From Aequorivita sp. (lineage in GTDB: Bacteria > Bacteroidota > Bacteroidia > Flavobacteriales > Flavobacteriaceae), in NCBI GenBank assembly GCA_024637015.1, contig JAGXGE010000037.1, forward strand, positions 34,195 to 98,194: a stretch of DNA of 64,000 nucleotides, written 5' to 3'. The position numbers were made by a program, and so were the translations under genes. Below, in pieces: positions 52,553 to 61,031 of the stretch (the first letter of the stretch is position 1; the number at the start of each line of letters is the position of its first letter). The notes below the pieces were generated by a model, which saw only the letters and a program-made list of their open reading frames with translations, was not told where the DNA came from and did no database searches.

Positions 52553-53701
52553 TTATTCTTTTACAATTTTCTTCTTAACGCTCCCTTTATCAGTAACTAC
52601 CTCTACAAAATAGATCCCTGCGGAAAGGGTTTCAAGATTGATTTGCTTTTCTGAGGTTTCAAGAATTAATTTGCCCAATGTTGAATAAACTTTTGCTTTT
52701 TCGAAGGAAATATTATTTGAGGATTCAATATTAAGAATGAAAGAAACCGGGTTTGGGAAAACAGACAGATTTTTTGAAAAATCTGTTTCGCTTATTTTTA
52801 GTTGGCATTGGGCTTCTACTTCAGGAACAGAATTGCATCCTGTTCCATTTTCATCTATATACACGCTGTAATCTGGATTTTGAAAAATAGATTGACATAC
52901 TGAATTAATAGCGCATTCTGACAAATTAAAATTTAAAGCAATGTAGTAATCTATTGGACCCACTTCACTCAAAGTATTTATAGAAACCAGATTTTCATTA
53001 AAATATAAATTTACACTTGATGTAATTTCTGCGAGGTTTTCAATACCACTTAAATTAATCAAATTCGAATTTTCCGAAATCCCTAGACTTTCTATAGTAT
53101 CCAAATTATCTAAGCCCTCGAGATTAATAAGTTGGGAATTATTTGATAAGCCTAAATAGCCAGTGTTTGAAAAATTGTTAAGACCTTCCAGATTAGTAAT
53201 CCTACTATCTCCAATTGAAAAATTTCCCGCTGAAATTAATCCCTGAAGTCCATTTAAGCTATTGAGTAGTTCATTACCGGCAATATGAAAAGAACTCCCA
53301 ACACTCTCTAAATTATCCAAACCTTGAAAACTTGTTAGATTGTTATTTGAATAAATTCTAACATAGTATAAAAAGGTTAGTGATGAAAAGCCAATGAAAT
53401 TTTGAAGGGAATTATTTTCTTGAATAAGAAAGTTTTCGGAAACAGTTTCTAAACTCTCTAAACCTTCAAAATTTTGAATTTCTGTATTTGCAATAATCAA
53501 CACATTCGCTGAAGTAATTTGAGAGAGTCCGTGTAAATTTGTAATATTGTTTCCATGGATATAAAGGTAGTCCAGATCTGTACAATTGGGAAATTGCGCT
53601 GCAAAGTTATCAATTTGAGATTGTTGAGTAATTTCCGAAATACACTGCCCAAACCCAACCAAAGAAACCAACAACAAAACAAAGAGTAATCCTTTTTTCA
53701 T
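52553..53701 (-). CDS. Secreted leucine-rich (receptor L-domain-like) protein with T9SS type A domain, paralogue
   Basis: A 382-residue secreted protein. Signal peptide ends GFGQ; the solenoid shows FEGLESLETVSENFLIQENN, FQGLDNLESVGSSFHIAGN and NLEGLDNLDTIESLGI. The Cys-flanked block (CNSVPEVEAQC) and C-terminal sorting domain (SVFPNPVSFILNIESSNNIS) match the neighbour, with identical runs such as FEKAKVYSTLGKLILETSEK. The preferred start at 53701 leaves out 12 residues without signal-peptide character. It lies 3 bases before the downstream copy. Confidence 0.88.
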   Translation of the reverse strand: MKKGLLFVLLLVSLVGFGQCISEITQQSQIDNFAAQFPNCTDLDYLYIHGNNITNLHGLSQITSANVLIIANTEIQNFEGLESLETVSENFLIQENNSLQNFIGFSSLTFLYYVRIYSNNNLTSFQGLDNLESVGSSFHIAGNELLNSLNGLQGLISAGNFSIGDSRITNLEGLNNFSNTGYLGLSNNSQLINLEGLDNLDTIESLGISENSNLINLSGIENLAEITSSVNLYFNENLVSINTLSEVGPIDYYIALNFNLSECAINSVCQSIFQNPDYSVYIDENGTGCNSVPEVEAQCQLKISETDFSKNLSVFPNPVSFILNIESSNNISFEKAKVYSTLGKLILETSEKQINLETLSAGIYFVEVVTDKGSVKKKIVKE

Positions 53702-53780
53702 AACGCCTATTTTATGGCTGTAAGAAAATGAAAACAAACGACCTATAAAAATTTATTTAAGAAATTTTTAAGAAAGCAGC

Positions 53781-53813
53781 GTTATCAACTAACAACCATC
53801 AACCAACAACTAA
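53781..53813. repeat. CAACTAACAACCATCAACC tandem-like repeat before obg end
   Basis: Imperfect repeats of CAACTA/CAACCA directly downstream of the obg stop. The same low-complexity family occurs on the other side of obg at 54.8 kb. Confidence 0.65.
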
Positions 53814-54808
53814 TTCAGCATCGCCCAAAGCTTATCCTTAAGTTCTGTAAGCCCTTGCTGCGCCACAGACGAAATAAACAAATACGGAATCCCTTTAAAC
53901 TGTTTGTCAAGAATTTTCTTCATTTCAGCTTTAAGCTCGTCATCCAGCATATCGCTTTTGCTGATGGCTACCAAACGTTCTTTGTCCAACAGTTGTGGAT
54001 TGTAGCGACGTAATTCGTCAACTAACACTTCATATTGTTCTTTGATATCCGGCGCATCTGCGGGAACTAAAAACAATAGCGTAGAGTTTCTTTCAATATG
54101 CCTTAAAAACCTATGCCCAATCCCTTTTCCTTCGGCCGCACCTTCAATAATTCCTGGAATATCGGCAACCACAAAAGTTTTGAAATCGCGGTATTCAACA
54201 ATACCTAAGTTGGGTTTTAGGGTGGTGAATTCATAATTGGCAATCTTCGGCTTGGCTGCAGTGATCACAGAAAGCAAAGTGGATTTGCCCGCATTGGGAA
54301 AACCTACCAAACCTACATCGGCTAGTATTTTAAGCTCAAGAATAACATCTACTTCCTCACCTTCTTCTCCAGGTTGAGAATAGCGAGGGGTTTGGTTGGT
54401 AGCTGTTTTAAAGTGGGCATTGCCCAAACCACCGCGACCCCCTTTGGCAACAATTTTTTCTTCACCATCTTCGGTGAGCTCAAAGAGTATTTCTTCAGTT
54501 TCCTTATCGCGTACTACCGTACCTAGCGGCACTTCTACGTACACATCGGCACCATCGGCGCCAGTGCTTGTTTGCTTGCTGCCATGCAAGCCATGTTCGG
54601 CTTTAAAATGTCTTTTAAATTTAAGGTGATAGAGCGTCCAAAGGTTTTTGTTGGCTTTAACGATTACGTGTCCTCCACGACCACCATCACCTCCGTCTGG
54701 TCCCCCTTTGGGAATATACTTTTCCCGCCTCATGTGCTTGCTGCCTTGCCCTCCCTTTCCGGAAGTAACATGAACCTTTACGTAATCTACAAAATTGCCT
54801 TCAGTCAT
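53810..54808 (-). CDS. obg: Obg family GTPase
   Basis: A 332-residue Obg/CgtA protein. Residues 1-157 form the glycine-rich Obg fold ([18 protein letters not shown]). The G domain shows G1 [17 protein letters not shown]3 [19 protein letters not shown], and NKxD-type [12 protein letters not shown] (SKSD instead of NKxD). The family acts in ribosome assembly and stress/growth control. The stop codon falls at the edge of a repeat. It lies after adk in transcription, with a repeat-filled spacer. Confidence 0.95.
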   Translation of the reverse strand: MTEGNFVDYVKVHVTSGKGGQGSKHMRREKYIPKGGPDGGDGGRGGHVIVKANKNLWTLYHLKFKRHFKAEHGLHGSKQTSTGADGADVYVEVPLGTVVRDKETEEILFELTEDGEEKIVAKGGRGGLGNAHFKTATNQTPRYSQPGEEGEEVDVILELKILADVGLVGFPNAGKSTLLSVITAAKPKIANYEFTTLKPNLGIVEYRDFKTFVVADIPGIIEGAAEGKGIGHRFLRHIERNSTLLFLVPADAPDIKEQYEVLVDELRRYNPQLLDKERLVAISKSDMLDDELKAEMKKILDKQFKGIPYLFISSVAQQGLTELKDKLWAMLN

Positions 54809-54812
54809 TTTT

Positions 54813-54899
54813 TTAGTTGTTGGTTATTGGTTGATTGTTGTTTGGAAAACGGTGATGGCTTCATTAACTAACAACCATCAACTATCAACTATCAACTAA
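54813..54899. repeat. TTGGTTGATTG / CAACTATCAACTA inverted low-complexity repeat between adk and obg
   Basis: TTAGTTGTTGGTTATTGGTT (54814-54833) faces ACAACCATCAACTATCAACT (54873-54892) and further CAACTA units to 54897. The adk stop lies within its last unit, so the repeat forms the final codons. Confidence 0.7.
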
Positions 54900-55467
54900 T
54901 TTTATCTATAACTTTACTCAACCGTTCTGTAATCTCTTCAATACTACCCTCACCGTCAACACCGTAATATTTATCCTGTTTTTGATAGTAGTTTTTAAGA
55001 ATAGCGGTCTCACCGTAATAAACCTTAATGCGATTGCGAATAATACTTTCATCTGCATCATCTGCCCTACCGCTTGTTTTGCCTCGCTCCAGCAAACGTT
55101 TCACCAATACCTCATCATCAACTTCCAGAGCAACCATGGCATCTATTTGAGAATCTTTATCATCCATTAAATGTCCAAGTGCTTCTGCTTGTGCTTCAGT
55201 TCTAGGGAAGCCATCAAAAATAAAACCATTCGCATCAGGATTATTATCTAACTCATTGCTGAGCATATCAATGGTTATTTCATCTGGCACCAACTGTCCT
55301 TGGTCAATATAACCTTTAGCCAAAGTGCCCAACTCAGTTTTGTTTTTTATGTTGAAACGAAACACATCTCCTGTAGAAATATGCACTAAATTATATTTAT
55401 CTTTTAAAAAAGCGGCCTGAGTGCCTTTTCCTGCCCCTGGAGGGCCAAACAAAATTATATTTGTCAT
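54892..55467 (-). CDS. adk: Adenylate kinase
   Basis: A 191-residue Adk converting ATP and AMP to two ADP. Motifs: P-loop FGPPGAGKGTQAAFL (residues 6-20), IFDGFPRTEAQAEAL, and the short LID sequence RLLERGKTSGRADD. The length is that of a short-LID form. The last codons and stop lie in a dispersed repeat. No hypoxanthine phosphoribosyltransferase fusion or neighbour is seen, although such pairings are common in the phylum. Confidence 0.95.
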   Translation of the reverse strand: MTNIILFGPPGAGKGTQAAFLKDKYNLVHISTGDVFRFNIKNKTELGTLAKGYIDQGQLVPDEITIDMLSNELDNNPDANGFIFDGFPRTEAQAEALGHLMDDKDSQIDAMVALEVDDEVLVKRLLERGKTSGRADDADESIIRNRIKVYYGETAILKNYYQKQDKYYGVDGEGSIEEITERLSKVIDKIS

Positions 55468-55612
55468 GTGTAAGGTTTAATGAAAATGAATAAAAAAATG
55501 AAGTTGCAAATTTACGAAATTATAAATTGGTGTTTCGTTAATTCGTGAGTTGATAATTGGGAATTTATTCATTTAGATTATTACACCCGCAGCTTTATAA
55601 AGAAAATCTATA

Positions 55613-57181
55613 TTATGAAGAAACCACCTGTTGCTGGCTAAAAGTGATTACTATAAATTCCGCGGGCCTTGTTACTGCGACTCCAATATTTACTATAAGC
55701 TGCCCATTCAAAATATCGTTGGTTGTCATAGTAGTTCCCAAACCACAACTAACAAAAAAAGCATCCTTTGGGGTAGCTCCGGCTAATCCTCCTTGCCTCC
55801 AAAGATCATTTAAAAAATTTTCGATCATTCTTTGAATGCGTAACCAGATATTAGCATCGTTGGATTCAAAAACAAAACTTTTACAAGCATTTTTACAAGA
55901 TTGCTCTATATAAATCATTGTTCTTCTCACATTAACATACCGCCAATCATTGCTATTGCCATCCAGCGTTCTAGCTCCCCATATCATAATGCCCATTCCC
56001 GGAAAGATTCTAAGTGCATTTATAGATTTCCCACTCATGGCATCTACGTTTAAACCCTCTTGTTCTATACTGTCAATTTTTATAGGCAATGTAGCCACGC
56101 CAGCCATCGAAACATTTGCAGGAGCTTTCCAAACACCTCGGCTGTTATCAACCATCGTTATAACCCCAGCCATACCGCCACTCGCAGGTAGTATATTCGC
56201 GACCTTCAAAACCGCAGAAATAATATCTTTATATGTCGCACTTATGGCAAGTAGCGTACGATGATTTTCACTTACTGATTGCGAGCTTTCAGAATTATAA
56301 ATAGATTTTAATAGTTCTAAAGTATTTTCTTCAGGCAGACGCAGCGAACTAAAAACAGTAACCAACCCTCTTACATCACCACCGAATAAATTGGTATAGT
56401 CCAAATCGTGCATCCCCATAATAGCAGTTCCCACAAAAGGATAATAAGCAGCTCCATAACTTAGTCCAGTAGTTCCTGTATGGCTTCTAAATGCTTCTAT
56501 ATCCACATCATTTCCAAGTGGATTTTCTCGGTTTCCGCCAATAACATCAAAAATACTTATAGCGGTCTGCATTTCGTTATTTTGCATAAGCATCTGCTGC
56601 ATCAACGTTCCATTTTCCGCTATAGACAGCAGTGTAGCTTCGGGACAAATATACATTGTGGGCTCTTTCTCCTTTTTCAAAGCCGACAAACCTTTTAATA
56701 AATCAGCAAGCTGAATATTTGGGTTTACTAAAGGTGCTCCAACTTGCACTGCCGTTCCCGAAGCGTTTCCATACCCTCCAACCGAAACGATATAAGCCTC
56801 TCCTCCGCCGTTTTGATAAAACAGTTTCACACTGTTATACATGTAATAAATAGTATAGGCGTCAGGAACTATGGAATAATAGTCGCTTCCTATTAAAAGA
56901 AAATCTCCAGTAGTAGGCTTTGCATTTTCACGAACCAAATAATACTGCGGACTATACTGCTGAACGGGGTCAAGACTATTTGGGAAACAAAAAATACGTT
57001 CAAATTCCATAAAGGAAGCTATTTTGGTGGGCACAAAAGTACAGTCGTTACCGCCGTGGTTGGCTTGTGGCGTGTATCCAATAAATGCTGGAACAGCAGT
57101 AGGAACTCCCACCACCGAATTTGGAAAAGCTGAAACTTCTTCAATATAAACTCCAGGGGTTTTGTATATTTTTTTGCTCAT
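55613..57181 (-). CDS. Contractile-tail sheath protein, isolated copy
   Basis: A 522-residue tail sheath family protein. The N terminus KTPGVYIEEVSAFPNSVVGV is the classic start of phage and contractile injection-system sheaths. The middle has FYQNGGGEAYIVSVGGYG, and the C-terminal sheath domain has NALRIFPGMGIMIWGARTLD, DWRYVNVRRTMIYIEQSCK and FFVSCGLGTTMTTNDILNGQ. Sheaths polymerise around an inner tube and contract. Usually tube, baseplate and ATPase genes are next to the sheath, but here the flanking genes are adk/obg and a GNAT, and no other tail gene is present in the window. The reading frame is complete. Confidence 0.92.
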   Translation of the reverse strand: MSKKIYKTPGVYIEEVSAFPNSVVGVPTAVPAFIGYTPQANHGGNDCTFVPTKIASFMEFERIFCFPNSLDPVQQYSPQYYLVRENAKPTTGDFLLIGSDYYSIVPDAYTIYYMYNSVKLFYQNGGGEAYIVSVGGYGNASGTAVQVGAPLVNPNIQLADLLKGLSALKKEKEPTMYICPEATLLSIAENGTLMQQMLMQNNEMQTAISIFDVIGGNRENPLGNDVDIEAFRSHTGTTGLSYGAAYYPFVGTAIMGMHDLDYTNLFGGDVRGLVTVFSSLRLPEENTLELLKSIYNSESSQSVSENHRTLLAISATYKDIISAVLKVANILPASGGMAGVITMVDNSRGVWKAPANVSMAGVATLPIKIDSIEQEGLNVDAMSGKSINALRIFPGMGIMIWGARTLDGNSNDWRYVNVRRTMIYIEQSCKNACKSFVFESNDANIWLRIQRMIENFLNDLWRQGGLAGATPKDAFFVSCGLGTTMTTNDILNGQLIVNIGVAVTRPAEFIVITFSQQQVVSS

Positions 57182-57302
57182 TTTAAGCTGGTATTTGTAA
57201 ACCGTTAAAAGTAGCTCGGTTTAAATTGCTGATACTAAGATAAGAAATAGTCCAACAGTGGCTGTTCAACTAAAAAATCAGGCTTAATAGAATACAAAAG
57301 AG

Positions 57303-57845
57303 TTATATATAACCTTCCAACCATTCCGCTTTGCTAAGCGAATAGAAATTATGAAGCGTTCCATCATAGGTAAATTCATTCCTTTTGACCAAACCTATTT
57401 TTTTCAAAATCGCATTTGATGCAATATGGTCCATATCTGCCATGCCACAGATTTCCTTGTAATCCAGTTTTGTAAACCCGTGATTTAGGGAAGCTATAGC
57501 AGTTTCAGTAGCATAACCCTTTCCCCAGTATTTTTTTATAAAACGATATCCCAAATCGTAAAAGTGTGACCTTCCACCAATAACATCGGTTATAAACTTA
57601 AACCCACTCCAACCAATAAAATCGCCACTTTCCTTTTCCACAACTGCCCATCTGCCAATTCCGTTTTCAATGTATTGCTGTTTTATGGAGTCAATATACT
57701 TTTGGGCTTCTGCCAAAGTAGTGATGGGTTTGTTCCCCAAAAAAGTATGCACCTCAGCATCAGAATCCATTGCGAACATGCCATGCACGTCTTCATCCAT
57801 CAAGTCGCGCATAAGCAATCGGTCTGTTTCTATGTGGATTTTCAT
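57303..57845 (-). CDS. GNAT family N-acetyltransferase (RimJ-like)
   Basis: A 180-residue GNAT. ETDRLLMRDLMDEDVHGMFA is typical of the RimJ/RimL (acetyltransferase_3) N terminus, YDLGYRFIKKYWGKGYATET carries the acetyl-CoA loop, and HIASNAILKKIGLVKRNEFT the C-terminal motif. Substrate unknown. Confidence 0.9.
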   Translation of the reverse strand: MKIHIETDRLLMRDLMDEDVHGMFAMDSDAEVHTFLGNKPITTLAEAQKYIDSIKQQYIENGIGRWAVVEKESGDFIGWSGFKFITDVIGGRSHFYDLGYRFIKKYWGKGYATETAIASLNHGFTKLDYKEICGMADMDHIASNAILKKIGLVKRNEFTYDGTLHNFYSLSKAEWLEGYI

Positions 57846-57884
57846 TTTCTTGATTGGGTTATTTCCTATAATAGAAAGTAGCTT

Positions 57885-58457
57885 TTAGAGCTTCTCAATA
57901 ATTAAAGCCGCTAATTCAACCGCCTTTGCTTTATTAGCAGCTGAATCACCAGAAACTTTTACATATAAATGAATCATCGTTCCCTTTGCCAAAAAGGTAA
58001 GCTGCGACATTTGTGCACCCCACATGGCCATATCACCAATGCCGTCTTGCACCTCTCCATCTTTATAAACCTTCGTAGACGTTTCAAACATTTTTTCAGA
58101 AGCATTGTTAACCAACACGATGGTTACTTCAGCAGGAAAATCCAAGCTTACTTCTTTGCCCGCAATAGTTCGTTTGGTTGAAAACATAACAGACTCCCAT
58201 TTGTAAAAACAAGTGGGGTAGGTTCGCATCACATCCTTCATTTCTGTAGGCGCATCAGCGGGTATGCCCAATACCTCCTTGATTTTTGACTCTGTTACGA
58301 AACTACAAGCAGACGAAGCGCTTTCGGTTACAGCAGGAGCTGCTTCTTTTTCATTTGTAATAGCTTCGGTTTGGGTACCTTCTGCTTTGGAGTTTTCAGA
58401 ATTTCCACAAGCTATTACAAAAATACAGATGGTAATAAGTAATAATGATTTCTTCAT
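57885..58457 (-). CDS. Hypothetical lipoprotein
   Basis: A 190-residue exported lipoprotein (signal peptide with lipobox VIAC, Cys17), an Asn/Glu-rich linker to about residue 45, and a globular domain with two Cys (SACSFVTESKIKEVLGIPAD and YPTCFYKWESVMF) that could form a disulfide. The domain ends AKAVELAALIIEKL. No recognised family. Confidence 0.7.
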   Translation of the reverse strand: MKKSLLLITICIFVIACGNSENSKAEGTQTEAITNEKEAAPAVTESASSACSFVTESKIKEVLGIPADAPTEMKDVMRTYPTCFYKWESVMFSTKRTIAGKEVSLDFPAEVTIVLVNNASEKMFETSTKVYKDGEVQDGIGDMAMWGAQMSQLTFLAKGTMIHLYVKVSGDSAANKAKAVELAALIIEKL

Positions 58458-58565
58458 AATGTTGGGGTTAGTGTTATTTTGATTGCAGTTTTTAAACCAT
58501 TGAATGTTTGACTACTAGTCAATAAAAATACAAAACGCTTCTAAAATGAAGCATTATAAAGGGAA

Positions 58566-58602
58566 TAAAAAAAGCGCACCCAAATTATAGGCGCGCCTTT
58601 TC
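58566..58602 (-). terminator. Intrinsic terminator of the DUF6249 gene
   Basis: On the minus strand, AAAAGGCGCGCC pairs with GGGTGCGCTTTT with one bulged G and one G-U pair, followed by T residues. It lies just after the DUF6249 gene stop. Confidence 0.7.
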
Positions 58603-58630
58603 AGCTTCAAGTCAAATTAGCCTTCTAAAC

Positions 58631-58981
58631 TTAATTTTCCTTATCCAAATTCTTGGTCATGGTAAAGCCCACAAACAAGCCAATACCCGCCATTAAGAAA
58701 ATAGTTCCTGGGTAAGCAACATCCTCTTCCACACCCATATTATAGTGCAATAAAGAAGCGATAAAAATACCCACGCCTACTCCTATTAATAAAAGCGCCA
58801 AGTTCAGGATAAGTATTTTCCAAATTGGCGCGGTACGCACTTTTCCTTTTACAAAAATACTGGCATCCGCCCCTTTTTCTATAAGCGCCATACGCTCTTT
58901 GTTACGTGTGGAATAATGAAGGTAAAAAATTCCGAAGAAAGCCGCAATTAACAGCGGCATAACAATAAATTCTGCTCCCAT
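58631..58981 (-). CDS. DUF6249 membrane protein
   Basis: A 116-residue protein with three membrane segments (about 6-22, 53-75, 91-107). RNKERMALIEKGADASIF, in the first loop, is the hallmark of DUF6249. Members are recurrently beside ECF sigma factor genes in Bacteroidota, as here, where it is divergent from one with a 146-base spacer. Function unknown. Confidence 0.85.
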   Translation of the reverse strand: MGAEFIVMPLLIAAFFGIFYLHYSTRNKERMALIEKGADASIFVKGKVRTAPIWKILILNLALLLIGVGVGIFIASLLHYNMGVEEDVAYPGTIFLMAGIGLFVGFTMTKNLDKEN

Positions 58982-59127
58982 GATTGTTCGTTTTTAAATT
59001 GATTGATTGATTTTAATGCGTTCATAAGTTTTGACGACGACTTTTAATTTTAGGTTACACTTTTTTTCAATTATTTTTTTTGTAAATACTTGTAACCTTA
59101 TTTTGGTTCCCGTCGTCTTATCATCAA

Positions 59128-59718
59128 ATGACCACTGACCAAGAAACATCTATCATCAATCAAATTATTGGGGGAGATACCCAGGCGTTTGCTGTGTTGG
59201 TGGACCGTTATAAGGATTTGGTGTTTACCTTGGCAATACGAATGCTGAAAAACAGAGAGGAAGCCGAAGAGGTTTCCCAAGACAGTTTTATAAAGGTTTA
59301 CAAGGCCTTGCCGAAGTTTAAAGGTGATTCAAAATTATCAACTTGGATATATAAAGTAGCCTACAATACGTGTTTGGATAGAATAAAAAAGAACAAAAAT
59401 CGCTATAATGAAGTTGCCATAGATTCCTTTACGGAAAACCAAATTAAATCTTTGGACAATGCGCTGAATGCCTTGGAAGAAAGGGAACAGCTACAGACCC
59501 TTCAGGACTGTTTGCAAAAATTGGCGAGTAAGGACAGTTTTTTGCTTACCTTATTTTACTTTGAGGAACTATCTTTGGAAGAGATTTCAAAGATAGTAAA
59601 TATGGAAGCAAACACCGTAAAAGTGAATATACACAGGGCCAGAAAAAGACTGGCAAGTATTCTAAAACAACGAATGGAACCGGAAACAATACAAAGTTAT
59701 GAAAGAGCAAGAAGCTAA
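59128..59718 (+). CDS. ECF-type RNA polymerase sigma factor
   Basis: A 196-residue sigma-70 family factor. Region 2 covers FAVLVDRYKDLVFTLAIRML and EAEEVSQDSFIKVYKALPKF; region 4 covers LTLFYFEELSLEEISKIVNM followed by NTVKVNIHRARKRLAS. The spacing and length are those of extracytoplasmic-function factors. It overlaps the following membrane-protein gene by 20 bases. The divergent DUF6249 gene probably belongs to its regulon. Confidence 0.93.
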   Translation: MTTDQETSIINQIIGGDTQAFAVLVDRYKDLVFTLAIRMLKNREEAEEVSQDSFIKVYKALPKFKGDSKLSTWIYKVAYNTCLDRIKKNKNRYNEVAIDSFTENQIKSLDNALNALEEREQLQTLQDCLQKLASKDSFLLTLFYFEELSLEEISKIVNMEANTVKVNIHRARKRLASILKQRMEPETIQSYERARS

Positions 59719-60109
59719 AGAGTTAGAACAGTTGGTGGCCAAAGCGATGCAAAAATCCACTTTGCAAACGCCTTCCTTCCAGTTTACCGACAAAGTAATG
59801 GCAGCAGTAAACACACAACAAAAAACCGCCGCCACCCGCTACCGTCCCTTGATTCCAAAATATATATGGGTTGCTATTGCCGTAATCGTTGTGGGCTTCA
59901 CGGGCTACCTATGGTTTTTGATACAGCCCGCGCCCTTAGATTTGCCTACATTAACGTTTGATTTCATGGAAAACAACGCCTTTTCTAAAGAGCTTGCTAC
60001 TATCTCGCCTTCAAAAATTACGATATACGCCGTTTTATTATTAGCGTTAATGCTTTGCGTACAGATTCCGATGCTTAAGAGTTATTTTGATAAGCAGCAG
60101 CTAACTTAA
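59699..60109 (+). CDS. Probable membrane partner (anti-sigma-like) of the ECF factor
   Basis: A 136-residue protein with a cytosolic N-terminal part (residues 1-55) and two membrane helices (about 58-76 and 105-124). The start overlaps the sigma gene by 20 bases, so translation is probably coupled. A membrane-bound protein coded right after an ECF factor is typically its inhibitor. The zinc-binding anti-sigma motif HxxxCxxC is absent, so the assignment stays tentative. Confidence 0.65.
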   Translation: MKEQEAKELEQLVAKAMQKSTLQTPSFQFTDKVMAAVNTQQKTAATRYRPLIPKYIWVAIAVIVVGFTGYLWFLIQPAPLDLPTLTFDFMENNAFSKELATISPSKITIYAVLLLALMLCVQIPMLKSYFDKQQLT

Positions 60110-60117
60110 GTTTATCT

Positions 60118-60657
60118 TTAATTCTCTTTAACTACAGGCTTTTCAACAAAAGGTTTAATACCAAATTCGGGATATATTTCACTCGGAAAATAAATAACCC
60201 CGCAACGAGATACCATTGCAATCTTTTTTATTGCCTTAATATCTTTTGTTGGGTCGTTAGGAATCAAAAAGAAATCGGCAAGCATACCTGGTTCAATGGC
60301 ACCTCGGTCTTTCTGCCCAAGATATTGGGCCATATCATAACTGCCCAGTTTCAATAACTCAGCTGGGGTGTATCCCAACTGTTGGTAGATTTCCAATTCT
60401 CTATGCAAGTTAAAAGCGCCTCCCAAATCAGTGCCGGGCGCGATTAAAATACCACGCGCTTTCATAAGTTTTAAAGTCTCCACAATTTTATCATACGCCC
60501 CTCGGTAGGCGGTATCTTCCTTTTCGTCGGCAATACTCGCCATTGCCATTTTTGCATCGCGCTGCACGCTAGCGGGCATATGGTCTATATAATCTAAAGT
60601 ACGCGCCTGTGTTTCACCGTTTCGGGAAAGCAATAACAGTTCGTGAATAGTCAGCGT
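60118..60657 (-). pseudogene. Amidohydrolase, C-terminal fragment (left of inserted segment)
   Basis: The last 179 or so codons of an amidohydrolase: LTIHELLLLSRNGETQ, then ILIAPGTDLGGAFNLHRELE (metal-ligand Asp), LGYTPAELLKLGSYDMAQYL and KDRGAIEPGMLADFFLIPND, the standard C-terminal features of the family. The upstream part of the gene is at 62589-62876, 1.9 kb away on the same strand. The apparent start codon at 60673-60675 lies in the inserted DNA, so this is not a real gene start. Confidence 0.88.
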
Positions 60658-60662
60658 TGTAA

Positions 60663-60791
60663 GACATTGAATCATACGACGAAAGTCTTATTCAAGAAAT
60701 GAATTCATCAGGAAAATTAATAACGAAGAGTGCATATGAATATGCTGTAGAATTTTTAGAACTACAAAATGAATTAAGAAAAGAACTCTAA
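60663..60791 (+). other. Possible remnant reading frame at the start of the insertion
   Basis: An open frame of 42 codons with no usable ATG until its 13th codon, ending NSSGKLITKSAYEYAVEFLELQNELRKEL-like sequence (last 30 codons; ends ELRKEL). The amphipathic helix character looks like the C terminus of a small protein such as an antitoxin, but no family is recognised. It could be chance. Confidence 0.25.
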
Positions 60792-60805
60792 TAAAAAACT
60801 ACAGC

Positions 60806-60855
60806 CAACAACGCATCCTATAAAAAAATAGGACGGCATTTGCAATGAATTGTTG
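60806..60855. repeat. Small nested hairpin after the remnant frame
   Basis: CAACAA (60806-60811) and TTGTTG (60850-60855) enclose TCCTAT (60816-60821)/ATAGGA (60828-60833). Nested short stems of this kind can be attC-like, which would make the insertion two cassettes; the evidence is weak. Confidence 0.35.
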
Positions 60856-60960
60856 ATGGGTTGAGGGTTGAAGGTTGAAGATTTGTCCATGTCAGTGCCT
60901 AAATAACATTGACTGTATTTAGTTAACCCGAATTTGAATAATGTTGATTTAATTCTCATA

Positions 60961-60988
60961 AAAAAAGCCTCGTTTTCACGAGGCTTTT
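60961..60988 (-). terminator. Intrinsic terminator of the inserted lipoprotein gene
   Basis: AAAAGCCTCG (60963-60972) pairs perfectly with CGAGGCTTTT (60979-60988), loop TTTTCA. On the minus strand it is followed by T residues, 44 bases after the lipoprotein stop. Confidence 0.8.
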
Positions 60989-61031
60989 GAATTGAATATT
61001 TCAGATTTTTTAATGTCTTTAAGTACGTTTA

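Noticed and set aside
55613..57845. A prophage or full contractile injection system
   Set aside because: Only the sheath gene is of phage type; flanks are adk, obg, GNAT and lipoprotein genes, with no integrase, capsid or baseplate.
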